A stretch of DNA of 53,948 bases. It comes from Methanobacteriota archaeon. GTDB lineage: Archaea; Thermoplasmatota; Poseidoniia; Poseidoniales; Poseidoniaceae. The stretch spans positions 1 to 53,948 of the forward strand of contig NZRR01000010.1 of the NCBI GenBank assembly GCA_002696315.1, in the 5' to 3' direction. A program made the position numbers and the translations under genes. Shown here one piece after another: positions 26,848-36,178 of the stretch; the first letter of the stretch is position 1, and each line of letters starts with the position of its first letter. The notes beneath the pieces were generated by a model, which was not told the origin of the DNA, did not search any database, and worked only from the letters and a program-made list of their open reading frames with translations.

Positions 26848-28752
26848 TTAAAACAATCTAATTGTTTCTAGATTTTGTGGTGAATACGATCTGACCTTAT
26901 ATTTTTCTCGAAGTGCTCTACCCAATTCACTACATTTCCTATAATCTCCATGGTGGCAAACAATAGCGTTAGGCTTAGGATTTAATTGATCTACAAAATC
27001 TAACAACTGCTTCCTATCTGAATGGCCACTAAATCCGTCAATTGTAATATATTCACAATTTACCTCTAAATTAATTGTTTCACCTTCGTAAAACATTTGA
27101 ACCTCACTAAATCCCTTTTGAAGTCTTCTTCCAATAGTCCCCTCTGCCTGATAACCAACAAAACAGAGAGCATTTCTCTCATTTGCCGCCCAATGTCTGA
27201 AATACGTCATTACAGGACCTCCATTTAACATACCACTAGTTGCTAAAACAATACATGGAGATGGATCGATCAAAAGTGACTCTCTCATTTCTCTACCCTG
27301 AACTTTTCTAAACCAAGGAGAGCTAAATGGATTATTTTCATCATCCTTAAGAATTGCATTTTTTAAATCCCTAGTTAAGAAATCAGGATGAGAGGCATGT
27401 ATAGCAGTAGCTTCTTGTATCATACCATCTAGATAAACTGTACATGGCTTAATTTCACCGCTCCTAAATAATTCATCGATAGCAATCATAACTTCCTGAC
27501 TTCTCCCTACTGCAAACACTGGTAAAATCATTTTACCATTCCTTCCTAATGTACGTTTGATAATTTCTTGTAATTCGGATGTTGCTTCTAAACGAGATGG
27601 TTGAAAGTCTCCTTGTGCTCCATATGTAGACTCTATTACCAATGTTTCACATCTTGGAAATTTCACATTCGCTGCATCAAACAACCAACTTTTTTCAAAT
27701 TTAGAATCGCCAGTGAAAACGATATTATGCTTCCCTTCACCAATATGAAAATGACAAGCAGATGATCCTAGGATATGTCCTGAATTAGACATCGTCATTT
27801 TAATATCTGGAGTAATATCGGTTGTTTCCTTCCAATTAACATCAATTACATGCTTCATAGCCTCTCTGACATGTTCCATCTCATAAGGTGGAGATTTACC
27901 TTCCATGCCTGCGACTTTAAGATAATCAGACTGTAAAATTAACATCATATCTCTTGTTGGAGGCGTACAATAAACCGGTCCTTTAAAACCATACTTGAAT
28001 AATACAGGCAACATCCCAGCATGATCTAAATGAGCATGTGTCAAAACCACTGCATCAATTTTTTCTAATGGTAATGCTTCTGGTGCATTAAAATAAGGTA
28101 AAGGATCTGTTGGCGATGCAATATTAACTCCGACATCAATCATCACCCTCGATTCATTGGTAGTGATTAAATGACAAGCCCTCCCAACTTCTCGATATGA
28201 ACCTAAAGCTGTTAATCTAGCCCAAGAAGAACCAGACAATTTAGGTCTGAAAATATTTTTTCCAAAATCACGTAATAATTTCCTTCTGTCATCTGCATGT
28301 GATTTTCTAAAACCTCTGATGTCAACAACAGTCTTACTTTTCAATGAGGGTGTTCGCTCAACCTTTACAATCCAACCTATTTTATCCCTTAATTTGTTGA
28401 TGTTTTCTCCTCTTCTTCCGACGGCAGTTCCAGGATCATCACAAGTCAAAGTCAATTCTGAAAAACATGGGTCGAAATAAAAGTCATTTAATCCAGCTTC
28501 TTCAGGAATTATTGATTTAATTTCACTTATCGATTCTTCCTCTGATAATAATATACTTTCATCAGGTCTAATTACCACCCTTCTTTTGATTGCTTTCGCT
28601 ATTTCTCCAGTCAAACCGCTTCTAGAGCCAAATCTTTCTGGTTGATTTGTAACAATAGCTACGGTTGCGGCCTCTAAATCTACTTTATAATCCAAATCTT
28701 TAGGAACCATTTTTGATATTTTGCTTTTTACTTCATGAAAACTAAGCCTCAT
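26848..28752 (-). CDS. aCPSF1/FttA, KH and beta-CASP ribonuclease, transcription termination factor
   Basis: Archaeal homologue of the eukaryotic cleavage factor CPSF73; it cuts nascent RNA at U-rich 3' ends and ends transcription. The 634 residues have two N-terminal KH RNA-binding domains (about 1-145, with GRRGENINKLRDKIG), a metallo-beta-lactamase core with HAHLDH at 239-244, and a beta-CASP domain (TSGMLNGG, GYQAEGTIGRR), then C-terminal metal ligands in GFSGHSDR and HHGDYRKC. Length and domain order are standard. It lies downstream of psmB on the same strand; the 65-base gap holds alternative hairpins. Confidence 0.95.
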   Translation of the reverse strand: MRLSFHEVKSKISKMVPKDLDYKVDLEAATVAIVTNQPERFGSRSGLTGEIAKAIKRRVVIRPDESILLSEEESISEIKSIIPEEAGLNDFYFDPCFSELTLTCDDPGTAVGRRGENINKLRDKIGWIVKVERTPSLKSKTVVDIRGFRKSHADDRRKLLRDFGKNIFRPKLSGSSWARLTALGSYREVGRACHLITTNESRVMIDVGVNIASPTDPLPYFNAPEALPLEKIDAVVLTHAHLDHAGMLPVLFKYGFKGPVYCTPPTRDMMLILQSDYLKVAGMEGKSPPYEMEHVREAMKHVIDVNWKETTDITPDIKMTMSNSGHILGSSACHFHIGEGKHNIVFTGDSKFEKSWLFDAANVKFPRCETLVIESTYGAQGDFQPSRLEATSELQEIIKRTLGRNGKMILPVFAVGRSQEVMIAIDELFRSGEIKPCTVYLDGMIQEATAIHASHPDFLTRDLKNAILKDDENNPFSSPWFRKVQGREMRESLLIDPSPCIVLATSGMLNGGPVMTYFRHWAANERNALCFVGYQAEGTIGRRLQKGFSEVQMFYEGETINLEVNCEYITIDGFSGHSDRKQLLDFVDQLNPKPNAIVCHHGDYRKCSELGRALREKYKVRSYSPQNLETIRLF

Positions 28753-28774
28753 CTAATCACCCTATCCCAAATTT

Positions 28775-28810
28775 AACCCACTATTGGGTTGCCCTAAAGG
28801 CGGGCCAACC
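28775..28810 (-). promoter_or_regulatory. Mutually exclusive hairpins in the leader of the aCPSF1 gene
   Basis: In the gap between psmB and aCPSF1, on the transcribed strand, two stem-loops share bases. One is AACCCA/TGGGTT with a four-base loop (28775-28790). The other pairs GGTTGGCCC with GGGCAACC, with one bulged G (28787-28810). Both use bases 28787-28790, so only one can form at a time. The block could end psmB transcripts, control aCPSF1, or be a processing site. Base pairing is visible; the role is inference. Confidence 0.4.
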
Positions 28811-28817
28811 GGGAAAT

Positions 28818-29447
28818 TTATTTCAATGATGTAATTATTTTATCTACTTCGTCATTTGAAAGTAAAACAAAACCCTCTGATTGTGTGATATATGCTAAAT
28901 CCATCCCATTTCCAGATGCTGCATCTCTTTGTCCTGATGCAAGTAGTGCCCTAGCAGCTAATTTAATTGCATCATTTTTATTCATACCTTCACGAAAACC
29001 ATCTTCTAATACACCGTACATGTAAGGAGAACCTGAACCAGTTGCACAATATACATCAGGAATAGAGCCTCCTGCACCATCAATACTGTAGACACTTGGT
29101 CCAGAATCATCAACACCAACAATCAATAGTTGCACCCAATATGGTCTTCCTAGTAAAATATTTGCAGTCAATGTCGCTGCACCTTTAACGGTCATAGATT
29201 GTCCTCTTTTAAGCTGATATAGAGTGGTTTCCGCATTTAAAGTCCTAGATAAACTTTGAGCATGTCCAACAAGACCTGCAGTTGTCAAAGCCAAATTAGG
29301 ACCTATTTTGAATAATTTTTGCACACTTTTATTTGCTATAAAATGACCCATAGTAGCCCTATGGTCTGCACCAACAACTACTCCTCCATCATAACATATT
29401 CCTAAAGTACTAGTACCTGTCTTTAATTTATCCATAGTAGATTCCAT
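28818..29447 (-). CDS. psmB: Proteasome beta subunit
   Basis: Catalytic subunit of the archaeal 20S proteasome. The 209-residue precursor has an 11-residue propeptide ending in Gly11; self-cleavage before Thr12 (GTSTLG) exposes the nucleophile. The supporting Asp (GADHRAT) and Lys (ANKSVQK) of the active site and the C-terminal GSG and SGNGMDLA motifs are in place. The ATG at 29447 is preferred because GGTGAT lies 6 bases ahead; a GTG three codons upstream coincides with that ribosome-binding site. No alpha subunit gene is in the window. Confidence 0.95.
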   Translation of the reverse strand: MESTMDKLKTGTSTLGICYDGGVVVGADHRATMGHFIANKSVQKLFKIGPNLALTTAGLVGHAQSLSRTLNAETTLYQLKRGQSMTVKGAATLTANILLGRPYWVQLLIVGVDDSGPSVYSIDGAGGSIPDVYCATGSGSPYMYGVLEDGFREGMNKNDAIKLAARALLASGQRDAASGNGMDLAYITQSEGFVLLSNDEVDKIITSLK

Positions 29448-29476
29448 AATTATCACCAGAACGAGCTACCAATTGA

Positions 29477-30103
29477 TTGTGCTCTTACCCACCCCTGCAC
29501 AGAGGTGGTTTATCAACCCGACGAATAAATTATTCTAAAAAAGTAATATTTCTGAGTGATTTTAACAAAAGGCTTGAAGACTTGCTATCAAACAGAACTC
29601 ATGTGGATGAGGACAAACAGACTAAACTTCCTTTCGATGAAGATGATATTAATGCACTATTCGATAGTGAAGAAACACAAAATAATCAAGCAATAAAACC
29701 ATTTTCAAAAGCACCATTACAAGGCGTAGTAATGCCAAGTTTAAATAAAAAAGTTAAACCTGTTAAAAAAACAAATATTATTTACCATGATTTAGAATTA
29801 CTATATCCTGATGCAAATGTTTCAAATTCTGACGGTTTCATTATACATAGAGCTAATTTACTTGGAATTAATGGTATCTTACAACTCTTTAATTGGGCAT
29901 CTGATGGAGACATAAGTGTGGTAGATTTAAAGGACATATTATCTGAAGATGAAATACTATCTGAAATTGTTTCTAGATTAAATCAATTTATAATTGAGGA
30001 CATGGGCGGTGAAATATTACAATTATCTGAAACAAGATTACTAATATTACCTCCTTCATGTAAAGGAATGAAAGGTCTTGAGAATGAAGTTTTTTTGAAT
30101 TAA
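29477..30103 (+). CDS. sepF: SepF-like cell division protein
   Basis: Probable archaeal SepF, the protein that ties the FtsZ ring to the membrane. The C-terminal core follows the SepF order: a strand-helix region, SDGDISVVDLKDIL (the family G-x-I-x-V-V-D-L element), a helix, then EDMGGEILQLSETRLLILPP (the GGxI...P element). The linker of about 60 residues is charged, as in SepF. The start is uncertain: the frame opens at TTG 29477, but protein-like sequence seems to begin near 29552 (SDFNKRLEDLL), which would use a CTG and could form the amphipathic membrane helix. ZPR1 follows after 10 bases. No ftsZ is in the window. Confidence 0.65.
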   Translation: MCSYPPLHRGGLSTRRINYSKKVIFLSDFNKRLEDLLSNRTHVDEDKQTKLPFDEDDINALFDSEETQNNQAIKPFSKAPLQGVVMPSLNKKVKPVKKTNIIYHDLELLYPDANVSNSDGFIIHRANLLGINGILQLFNWASDGDISVVDLKDILSEDEILSEIVSRLNQFIIEDMGGEILQLSETRLLILPPSCKGMKGLENEVFLN

Positions 30104-30113
30104 GGTAGTTAGT

Positions 30114-30674
30114 ATGCAAGAATCACCCGTAGAATCGTCTTGCCCCGTTTGTGGAGACGAGAATAGTTTGAAAATGATAGCACATTCAACTCAAATTGCA
30201 TACTTTGGAGAACATACACAAATAACTCTCTCATGCTCTACTTGCGGATTTAAACAAACTGATTTTATCCCCGCAGAGGGTAAAGTACCTGGTGTTTGGA
30301 CTCTAGAGATTTCTTCAATTGAGGAATTAAATGCAAGAGTAGTCAGAGGTTCTAACTGTACTGTTGAAATTCCAGAATTAGAACTTGCAGTCTTCCCAGG
30401 GATTCATTCTTCGGGTTATGTGTCAAATATTGAAGGAGTCATCAATAGATTTATTGATGCCATTAACATAACAAAAAATCAACTAAATGAAGATGAAAAA
30501 AGTGATCTTGAAAAATGTAACTTACTTTTAGAAAAAATAAGTAAGATGAAAAATGGTGAAATTCCTATAAAATTAACTCTAATTTTTTCTGATCCGATGG
30601 GACATTCAAAAATTCTAAATGAAAAAGCAACTTTTAGAGAACTATCTGAAAAAGAGGTTGAAGAATTACTCTAA
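30114..30674 (+). CDS. ZPR1-type zinc-finger protein
   Basis: A 186-residue archaeal ZPR1 homologue. The zinc finger has Cys10-Cys13 and Cys41-Cys44 with the 27-residue loop typical of ZPR1, followed by the beta-rich ZPR1 domain (GKVPGVWTLEI, VVRGSNCTVEIPEL and the DPMGHSKI segment near 165). Eukaryotic ZPR1 is an eEF1A chaperone; archaeal function is less clear but may also serve aEF1A. Eukaryotic proteins contain two copies; this has one, as usual in archaea. Start is ATG, 10 bases after the SepF-like gene. It overlaps the opposing gene by 9 bases. Confidence 0.88.
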   Translation: MQESPVESSCPVCGDENSLKMIAHSTQIAYFGEHTQITLSCSTCGFKQTDFIPAEGKVPGVWTLEISSIEELNARVVRGSNCTVEIPELELAVFPGIHSSGYVSNIEGVINRFIDAINITKNQLNEDEKSDLEKCNLLLEKISKMKNGEIPIKLTLIFSDPMGHSKILNEKATFRELSEKEVEELL

Positions 30675-31043
30675 GAATTGTTTCAAATTTGGTGGCTTCC
30701 AATCATCTGGTTTTACGACTTTTCCGTCATCTCTTTTCAAAACCTTCCCATCAACTAATTTAGCCATATTTGATCGATGAATTTCAGAAAAAGCATCATC
30801 AATCACATGTTGTAACCCATGATTAAGTACACTTCCTGCTAAGATATATGCTATATCACCTAAAGCATCTAAAATTTCTAATAAATCCCCACTACGTACT
30901 GCATCAGCATATTCTTGAACTTCCTCTTCTAGTAACCTAATTCTTAATTCACCTAATTCTTTTTCACCCAAAGTAGGAGATTGAGCATAAGGTATCTCAA
31001 ATGCTTCATTAAAATCTTCTAGCATATCACATTCAAAGCGCAT
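30666..31043 (-). CDS. MazG-like/HisE-like all-alpha NTP pyrophosphohydrolase
   Basis: A 125-residue member of the all-alpha NTP pyrophosphatase superfamily. The metal-binding pattern is visible as LLEEEVQEY (EExxE) followed by LDALGDIAYIL (ExxD position) in two helices. The C-terminal SNMAKLVDGKVLKRDDGK stretch is characteristic of the phage/plankton subtype annotated as phosphoribosyl-ATP pyrophosphohydrolase-like. These enzymes hydrolyse nucleotide triphosphates or similar to a monophosphate and pyrophosphate, often for house-cleaning. The true substrate is not known. The 3' end overlaps zpr1 by 9 bases. Confidence 0.8.
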   Translation of the reverse strand: MRFECDMLEDFNEAFEIPYAQSPTLGEKELGELRIRLLEEEVQEYADAVRSGDLLEILDALGDIAYILAGSVLNHGLQHVIDDAFSEIHRSNMAKLVDGKVLKRDDGKVVKPDDWKPPNLKQFLE

Positions 31044-31105
31044 GACAGGTGCTAATTAAGGAAGACCATAGAATTAGCGCAAATAATTGTATATATTTTA
31101 TTCAT

Positions 31106-31996
31106 TCACTCCCTACCAATCAACCTGGCAACAAATGATTTTAATTCGGGAATTCTTTGAGTTTTTTTATATTTTTTAATCACATGTAGTTGTTTTGAGA
31201 AATTATCAATATTCATATTCTTTGTGGAATCAACAATGCCGCGCTTTACTAAACACCATAATTCCCCCTCTTCTTCTCGAACTTCAATAATCTCTAAACC
31301 GGATTTATTTAGAAAATAAGATAGTGTGGGTTTTGAAAAATATGAAACGTGTGGTGCACGAAAATAATACCTTCTCAAGCTACCTTTAGGAGACATCATA
31401 TCTGGAACTGCGATGTAAGCCACTCCTGAATGAGTTAATGTTTCACGAACCTTCTTTAAAGAATTTAAAGGATCTAATAAATGTTCTAAAACATGCCTAA
31501 CTATAATTATATCAAATTTTTTTTCATTCCCTTTTTGCCATTCGGAATTAATACTATCAGACAATATGCTGTAACCAAAATTTTCGAAAAGATAATTTCT
31601 ACATTCTTCAGAAGGTTCAATTACATAACAGTCTAAATTTTCGTTTTCTTTCTCTAATAAACGAAGTACACATCCTTTACCAGCTCCGATACTCAACGCA
31701 TTTAATGGGGTATTTTTAAGATATAAATTAATTCGTTTTACAACTAACTTATATGGTTCCTCAATAACTTCTTCTTGATTATCAAATTGTGGGAAAATGG
31801 AACTATATTTTTGTCCATAATAATTATCATATCCTTCTTGATTCCACCTTGGTGAAAGATAAACAAATCCATCATTCTTACATAAAACCACATTAACTAT
31901 TTCTCCAAATTGGCCTTTTTTCGAGATTTTATGTACATTATTTTCACCACAAATAGCACAATTCTCAACCTGCATTGGCCATTCGAATGCCATCAT
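31106..31996 (-). CDS. SAM-dependent methyltransferase with an N-terminal zinc finger
   Basis: Class I methyltransferase, 296 residues. A short N-terminal zinc-binding element (CAICGENN) precedes the Rossmann domain, which has SIGAGKGCVLRLL (motif I) and CYVIEPSEECRNYL (motif II acidic residue), and then VRHVLEHLLDPLNSL and VPDMMSPKGS. This zinc-finger plus methyltransferase layout is common in enzymes acting on sugars or surface glycans (Methyltransf_23 type). The substrate is unknown. Two adjacent ATGs (31996 and 31993) are possible starts. It is next to the triplicated surface protein, but a link is speculative. Confidence 0.8.
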   Translation of the reverse strand: MMAFEWPMQVENCAICGENNVHKISKKGQFGEIVNVVLCKNDGFVYLSPRWNQEGYDNYYGQKYSSIFPQFDNQEEVIEEPYKLVVKRINLYLKNTPLNALSIGAGKGCVLRLLEKENENLDCYVIEPSEECRNYLFENFGYSILSDSINSEWQKGNEKKFDIIIVRHVLEHLLDPLNSLKKVRETLTHSGVAYIAVPDMMSPKGSLRRYYFRAPHVSYFSKPTLSYFLNKSGLEIIEVREEEGELWCLVKRGIVDSTKNMNIDNFSKQLHVIKKYKKTQRIPELKSFVARLIGRE

Positions 31997-32034
31997 TAAT
32001 CACTGTAATCAATAATATTTAATCTGTAATTAAA

Positions 32035-35000
32035 TTAAATTCTTTTTTTCTTATTATTAATGATTGTAGCACCAATTAATGCAATAATTCCAATTACTCC
32101 GGTGAAACCAGGAACCCCCTCGCCAGTAGTTTCGTCAACTACAGAAGGTAAACCTGAATTTGCTTCCAAATTAACTGTAATCATTGCTGCTAGGAAATGT
32201 ACACCATCACCATAAGATAACATTAATTCAACAGTTTCTGAAGTGTCTGGAGCCATAATTATCATAGCACCAACTGTAGCTTCACTAGCATTTATCATTT
32301 CACCATTTAGGTTAACTGATACTATATCTCCTTCAGGATCACTACATAATGCAATTAGGTAATAATTCCCTTCAGGTAATGTAATTGTTAAATTAGAAGG
32401 AACTGTAGGAATTCCAGAAGGAATTGCGGAAATTAATAAATTATTATTCTCTACAACAATTCCTGAAGTTTCAAATGCATAATAAATATCACAAATAGGT
32501 GGTTTATTTGGTTTACTTTGATCATCATTTGGATCTGTTCCTTCTTCAATTTCAATAAGATCTGGTACACCATCACCATCAGTATCTAAATCAAGATTAT
32601 CGCAAATTCCATCACCATCACTATCTATCGGGTATTCTTCTTCCCACAAAGGATCAGTTCCACATTCAATCTCAACTACATCATCCCATCCATCAAAGTC
32701 TGAATCAGGGTGCTCTACACAACCATCATCATCCACATCAGGACCAGTGCTCGCATCTTCATCTGGACAATTGTCATCTAAATCTCTAATACCATCCCCA
32801 TCAGTATCAATTGTAGATTGTTGATTAAAACAAGTGGACTTTGATCTTAATTCCCAATTATTAATCATTAATTTAACATTAATACAGTAAAAACCATCGT
32901 ATAAATGAGGAAATGAAATTGTTTCAATATTTTGTGTAGGTGGAGCTATTAAGATATAATTATCAGCCTCTGGTTGTACTCCGGCAATTCCAACAGTGTA
33001 TACAACCTCATAATATTGACCAGGAGTCATTTCATCTACAAAAATATCGACAACTCCTACACCATTTAAACCCGTATTTGCAACAACATCTAATGTTGCA
33101 TCATCATTAGGTGCCATTGGGTCAGTGATTGTGAAATCTAAATTTAATTCATCGATAATATTCCCTGCTGAAGTCAACATTAATTTCAGGTTATAATGCT
33201 TATTTCTTTTACCTTGATCAACAGTCAAACCAGAAATTGAAACTAGTTCATCATTGGAACAATAATCATCAATGGATCTTGAGTCGATTAATTGATTTGA
33301 ACCAGAAACGAGCATAGCGCCAGCATCATCAAAAACCCAATAATCTAAATTATAATCGACAGGATTTGTAATATAACGGAATAATTCACAACCACGATAT
33401 TGGAATTTATAATCCATTCCAGAAAGTACTCCATTTTCATGCTCAGAACTGAAACCAATGTGACCAATGTCTCCAACTGCAAAAGATTCAGAATATGCAT
33501 CTACAACCTCAAAATTAGCGACAGTAATTTCACCTATGATGTAAAACCCTTCTTGTTCTATGTAAGAAGAAAATGGATTAGATATTGTTTCAGTAGGCCA
33601 ATCAATATAATCAAAATTTTCATCTGAAGCATCAATACAATCCGCATTCCCATCATTGATTAATGTCCAACCCATAGATAATAACGAGCCGTCATCACAT
33701 TCATAATCTCCTAAATCCCATGCATCTAAATGAGATTCATATTCAGAATGAATAGTAATAGTTTCTGAAAAGGAAGTTGAACCTGGAGGTATAGGCGACA
33801 ATAAATCCCAAGCATAAGAATAAGAATCAGTCTCAGCATCATATACCTGCGGTCCATTTCCTATAAAATTCGGACAGTCATATCTTTCAAAGATTGTACC
33901 ATTAGCCACATTCGGGAATTGATCTAATTCAAACGTATCTCTGCATACAACCCAACTAACATCATAAGTCGTTCCAGGATATAAATTATCCAATGATATT
34001 GTCAATTCAATATCATCATCTTCATCATAATGATTAGAATTTACAGATACTGAAATCACTTCTTCATTAGACAGAGTTTCGTTAATTATTGAGAAATCCG
34101 TTGTATGAGTTTTAATTATTACTCCTTCTTGAATTAAATTTATTTCTAGGGTGTAGTCATCAGGAATAAGATTAGGAATTGAAACATCTTCCCAACTAGA
34201 TGACCATGCTGTTAATGATCTTGAATCAATTTGAGAATGTGTTCCGCTTGTAACAATATTTGAATTAGAGTCTCTAACTTCATAATCTAAATCATATTCT
34301 ACTAATGTATCTATATACCTAAATAAAACTCTAGCTTGCATTTCAAATTTATAATCCATTCCATTTAAGACTCCGTTAGGATGTAATGATTTAAATTGAA
34401 TACGCCCCATCTCTCCAGTAGCGAATGAATTTGAAAATGCATCTGATACAATATAATTTTCAGCTACGAGTTTTGCATCAAACCAATAACCAATTTCTGC
34501 ATTATTAAATGATGAATAAATTCTTTCCTGCGGCCAATTATCATAATCAAAACCTTCATCTTCACCTAAAGGACAGTCGGCATTACCATCATTTACCATC
34601 CACCAATTATCAATATAACCGACATAGTCACCATCCTCATTCATACATTCAAAAATTCCAAGTTCATCTGGGTGTATATCTGAAAAATAAGACTGATTAA
34701 GTAATATAGTCAAATCTGCAGAACTTCCAGAAGGAACAATTTTAGTTCCTAATTCTTCTTCAAAAACATTATTTTCTGCATCATAAATTATTGGACGACT
34801 AACTTCATGACAAGATGCGGATCTATCTTCATAAGAAGTTCCAGATGAAATTAATGGAAATTGGAAATGCCATCTTTGCCAACAAAGTTTCAATTCAACT
34901 GTATATTCCGTTGTTGGATTTAAATTTTCCATTGAAATAGTCACACCTATTGAATCTGTAGAATTATAATAATGATTATTTGTTAAAATAGTTAGTTCTT

Positions 35001-36135
35001 CCGTACCAGAAATTATCGTATCATCTACAGAAAAATTCTGAATGAATTGCTCTAGCAAAACACCTTCTTGAACTAAATCTATAGTTAGACTATAATTTCC
35101 CTCAGAAAGTCCTGATAATATAACTGATTCATGAGATGCACATTGATTCGTTTTTGATCTTGAATCTATTTGTGAATGAGTTCCTGAATGGGTAATAGAT
35201 AAGTCCTCTAAATTTTGTACATTGTAATCTAAGTTGTATTCAACTAAATCTGTAATGTAATAGAATAATTTACAAGCACCAAAAGAAAATTCATAATCCA
35301 TCCCGGATAATATTGATGATTCCCTTAAAGAATCGAATTCCACTTGACCTCTGTAGCCAATAGCGAAAGAATTAGAATGGGAATCAGCTAATTCAAAATC
35401 ACCAATTAATAATTCTGCAATTACATAATACCCTCTACCACAGGCATCATAATGAAACCAAGTCCATTCTAAAGAAGGTTGATCCCAACCATAATATGAC
35501 CAATCTGTACAATTATAATGATACGATGCATCTAAAACTTCACTAGGCCAATTCGAATAATCAAAACCTTCATCTGATCCGTCTGAACAATCTGCATTTC
35601 CATCATTTACCATCCACCAATCATCAATTTTAGACATATCAGAACATGTAAACTCACCAAGATTCTCTGGATGAATGTTTGAATCTCTCTGAAACTCTAT
35701 AGCCTTAGCAATAGCATAACTATTAACCCCTGCGGGAATATCTATGATGTCATCCCACAAATAATTTTGATATTCATCTGTTTCTGCATCATATATTTCA
35801 GAATCAATCATTCGCTCATTACAATTATAATCGTCATAAGTAAATCCATTAGGAGGATTTTGCCAATTTCCGATACTCGCCATATCATAACAAATTTTTA
35901 AAGATACATCATAGTCAATGCCTGGATTTAATCCAGTTAAAGTTGCACCAACAGTAATTGAAGACAATTCATTATAATGATCACTAAGTACTGTCACCAT
36001 TATTTGTTCATTACCTAATGAACGACTTTCTTCGGAAGAAGTCTGACCTCCAACCACTGAAGAAAGGCTGACTAAAACTAAGATAGTCACAATAAATGTA
36101 GCTTTATGTTTACTTTGCAGCAGATTTGTTTGCAT
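32035..36135 (-). CDS. Giant secreted protein with triplicated LDL-A-like units, TSP3 repeats and PGF-CTERM signal
   Basis: A 1366-residue surface protein. A signal helix (about residues 10-30) is followed by three homologous units at about 42-376, 377-689 and 690-1007. Each includes a cysteine-paired NDGNADC-x-DE segment followed by DY and WP, similar to the calcium-binding half of an LDL-receptor class A module. Aspartate-rich thrombospondin type 3 repeats follow at about 1108-1205 (DTDGDGIRDLDDNC, DSDGDGICDNLDLD), then a beta domain and a C-terminal sorting signal of PGF-CTERM type (VPGFTG, membrane helix, KKKRI). This predicts processing by an archaeosortase and lipid attachment. It likely binds calcium outside the cell; its ligand is unknown. 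Confidence 0.85.
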   Translation of the reverse strand: MQTNLLQSKHKATFIVTILVLVSLSSVVGGQTSSEESRSLGNEQIMVTVLSDHYNELSSITVGATLTGLNPGIDYDVSLKICYDMASIGNWQNPPNGFTYDDYNCNERMIDSEIYDAETDEYQNYLWDDIIDIPAGVNSYAIAKAIEFQRDSNIHPENLGEFTCSDMSKIDDWWMVNDGNADCSDGSDEGFDYSNWPSEVLDASYHYNCTDWSYYGWDQPSLEWTWFHYDACGRGYYVIAELLIGDFELADSHSNSFAIGYRGQVEFDSLRESSILSGMDYEFSFGACKLFYYITDLVEYNLDYNVQNLEDLSITHSGTHSQIDSRSKTNQCASHESVILSGLSEGNYSLTIDLVQEGVLLEQFIQNFSVDDTIISGTEELTILTNNHYYNSTDSIGVTISMENLNPTTEYTVELKLCWQRWHFQFPLISSGTSYEDRSASCHEVSRPIIYDAENNVFEEELGTKIVPSGSSADLTILLNQSYFSDIHPDELGIFECMNEDGDYVGYIDNWWMVNDGNADCPLGEDEGFDYDNWPQERIYSSFNNAEIGYWFDAKLVAENYIVSDAFSNSFATGEMGRIQFKSLHPNGVLNGMDYKFEMQARVLFRYIDTLVEYDLDYEVRDSNSNIVTSGTHSQIDSRSLTAWSSSWEDVSIPNLIPDDYTLEINLIQEGVIIKTHTTDFSIINETLSNEEVISVSVNSNHYDEDDDIELTISLDNLYPGTTYDVSWVVCRDTFELDQFPNVANGTIFERYDCPNFIGNGPQVYDAETDSYSYAWDLLSPIPPGSTSFSETITIHSEYESHLDAWDLGDYECDDGSLLSMGWTLINDGNADCIDASDENFDYIDWPTETISNPFSSYIEQEGFYIIGEITVANFEVVDAYSESFAVGDIGHIGFSSEHENGVLSGMDYKFQYRGCELFRYITNPVDYNLDYWVFDDAGAMLVSGSNQLIDSRSIDDYCSNDELVSISGLTVDQGKRNKHYNLKLMLTSAGNIIDELNLDFTITDPMAPNDDATLDVVANTGLNGVGVVDIFVDEMTPGQYYEVVYTVGIAGVQPEADNYILIAPPTQNIETISFPHLYDGFYCINVKLMINNWELRSKSTCFNQQSTIDTDGDGIRDLDDNCPDEDASTGPDVDDDGCVEHPDSDFDGWDDVVEIECGTDPLWEEEYPIDSDGDGICDNLDLDTDGDGVPDLIEIEEGTDPNDDQSKPNKPPICDIYYAFETSGIVVENNNLLISAIPSGIPTVPSNLTITLPEGNYYLIALCSDPEGDIVSVNLNGEMINASEATVGAMIIMAPDTSETVELMLSYGDGVHFLAAMITVNLEANSGLPSVVDETTGEGVPGFTGVIGIIALIGATIINNKKKRI
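33115..36012 (-). repeat. Three tandem units of about 310-340 codons within the surface protein
   Basis: Coding-level triplication: unit 1 at 36012-35005, unit 2 at 35004-34069, unit 3 at 34068-33115. Matching landmarks recur in order: HYN or HYY or HYD in the first 15 residues, a YDAE motif (three copies), the NDGNADC motif near 35600, 34590 and 33650, and a GMDYKF or GMDYEF motif followed by IDSRS. Units have diverged at DNA level, so the duplication is old. Confidence 0.85.
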
Positions 36136-36178
36136 AATTGTACGATGTTAGGTAAATGACTTAATCATATCTACCTAA

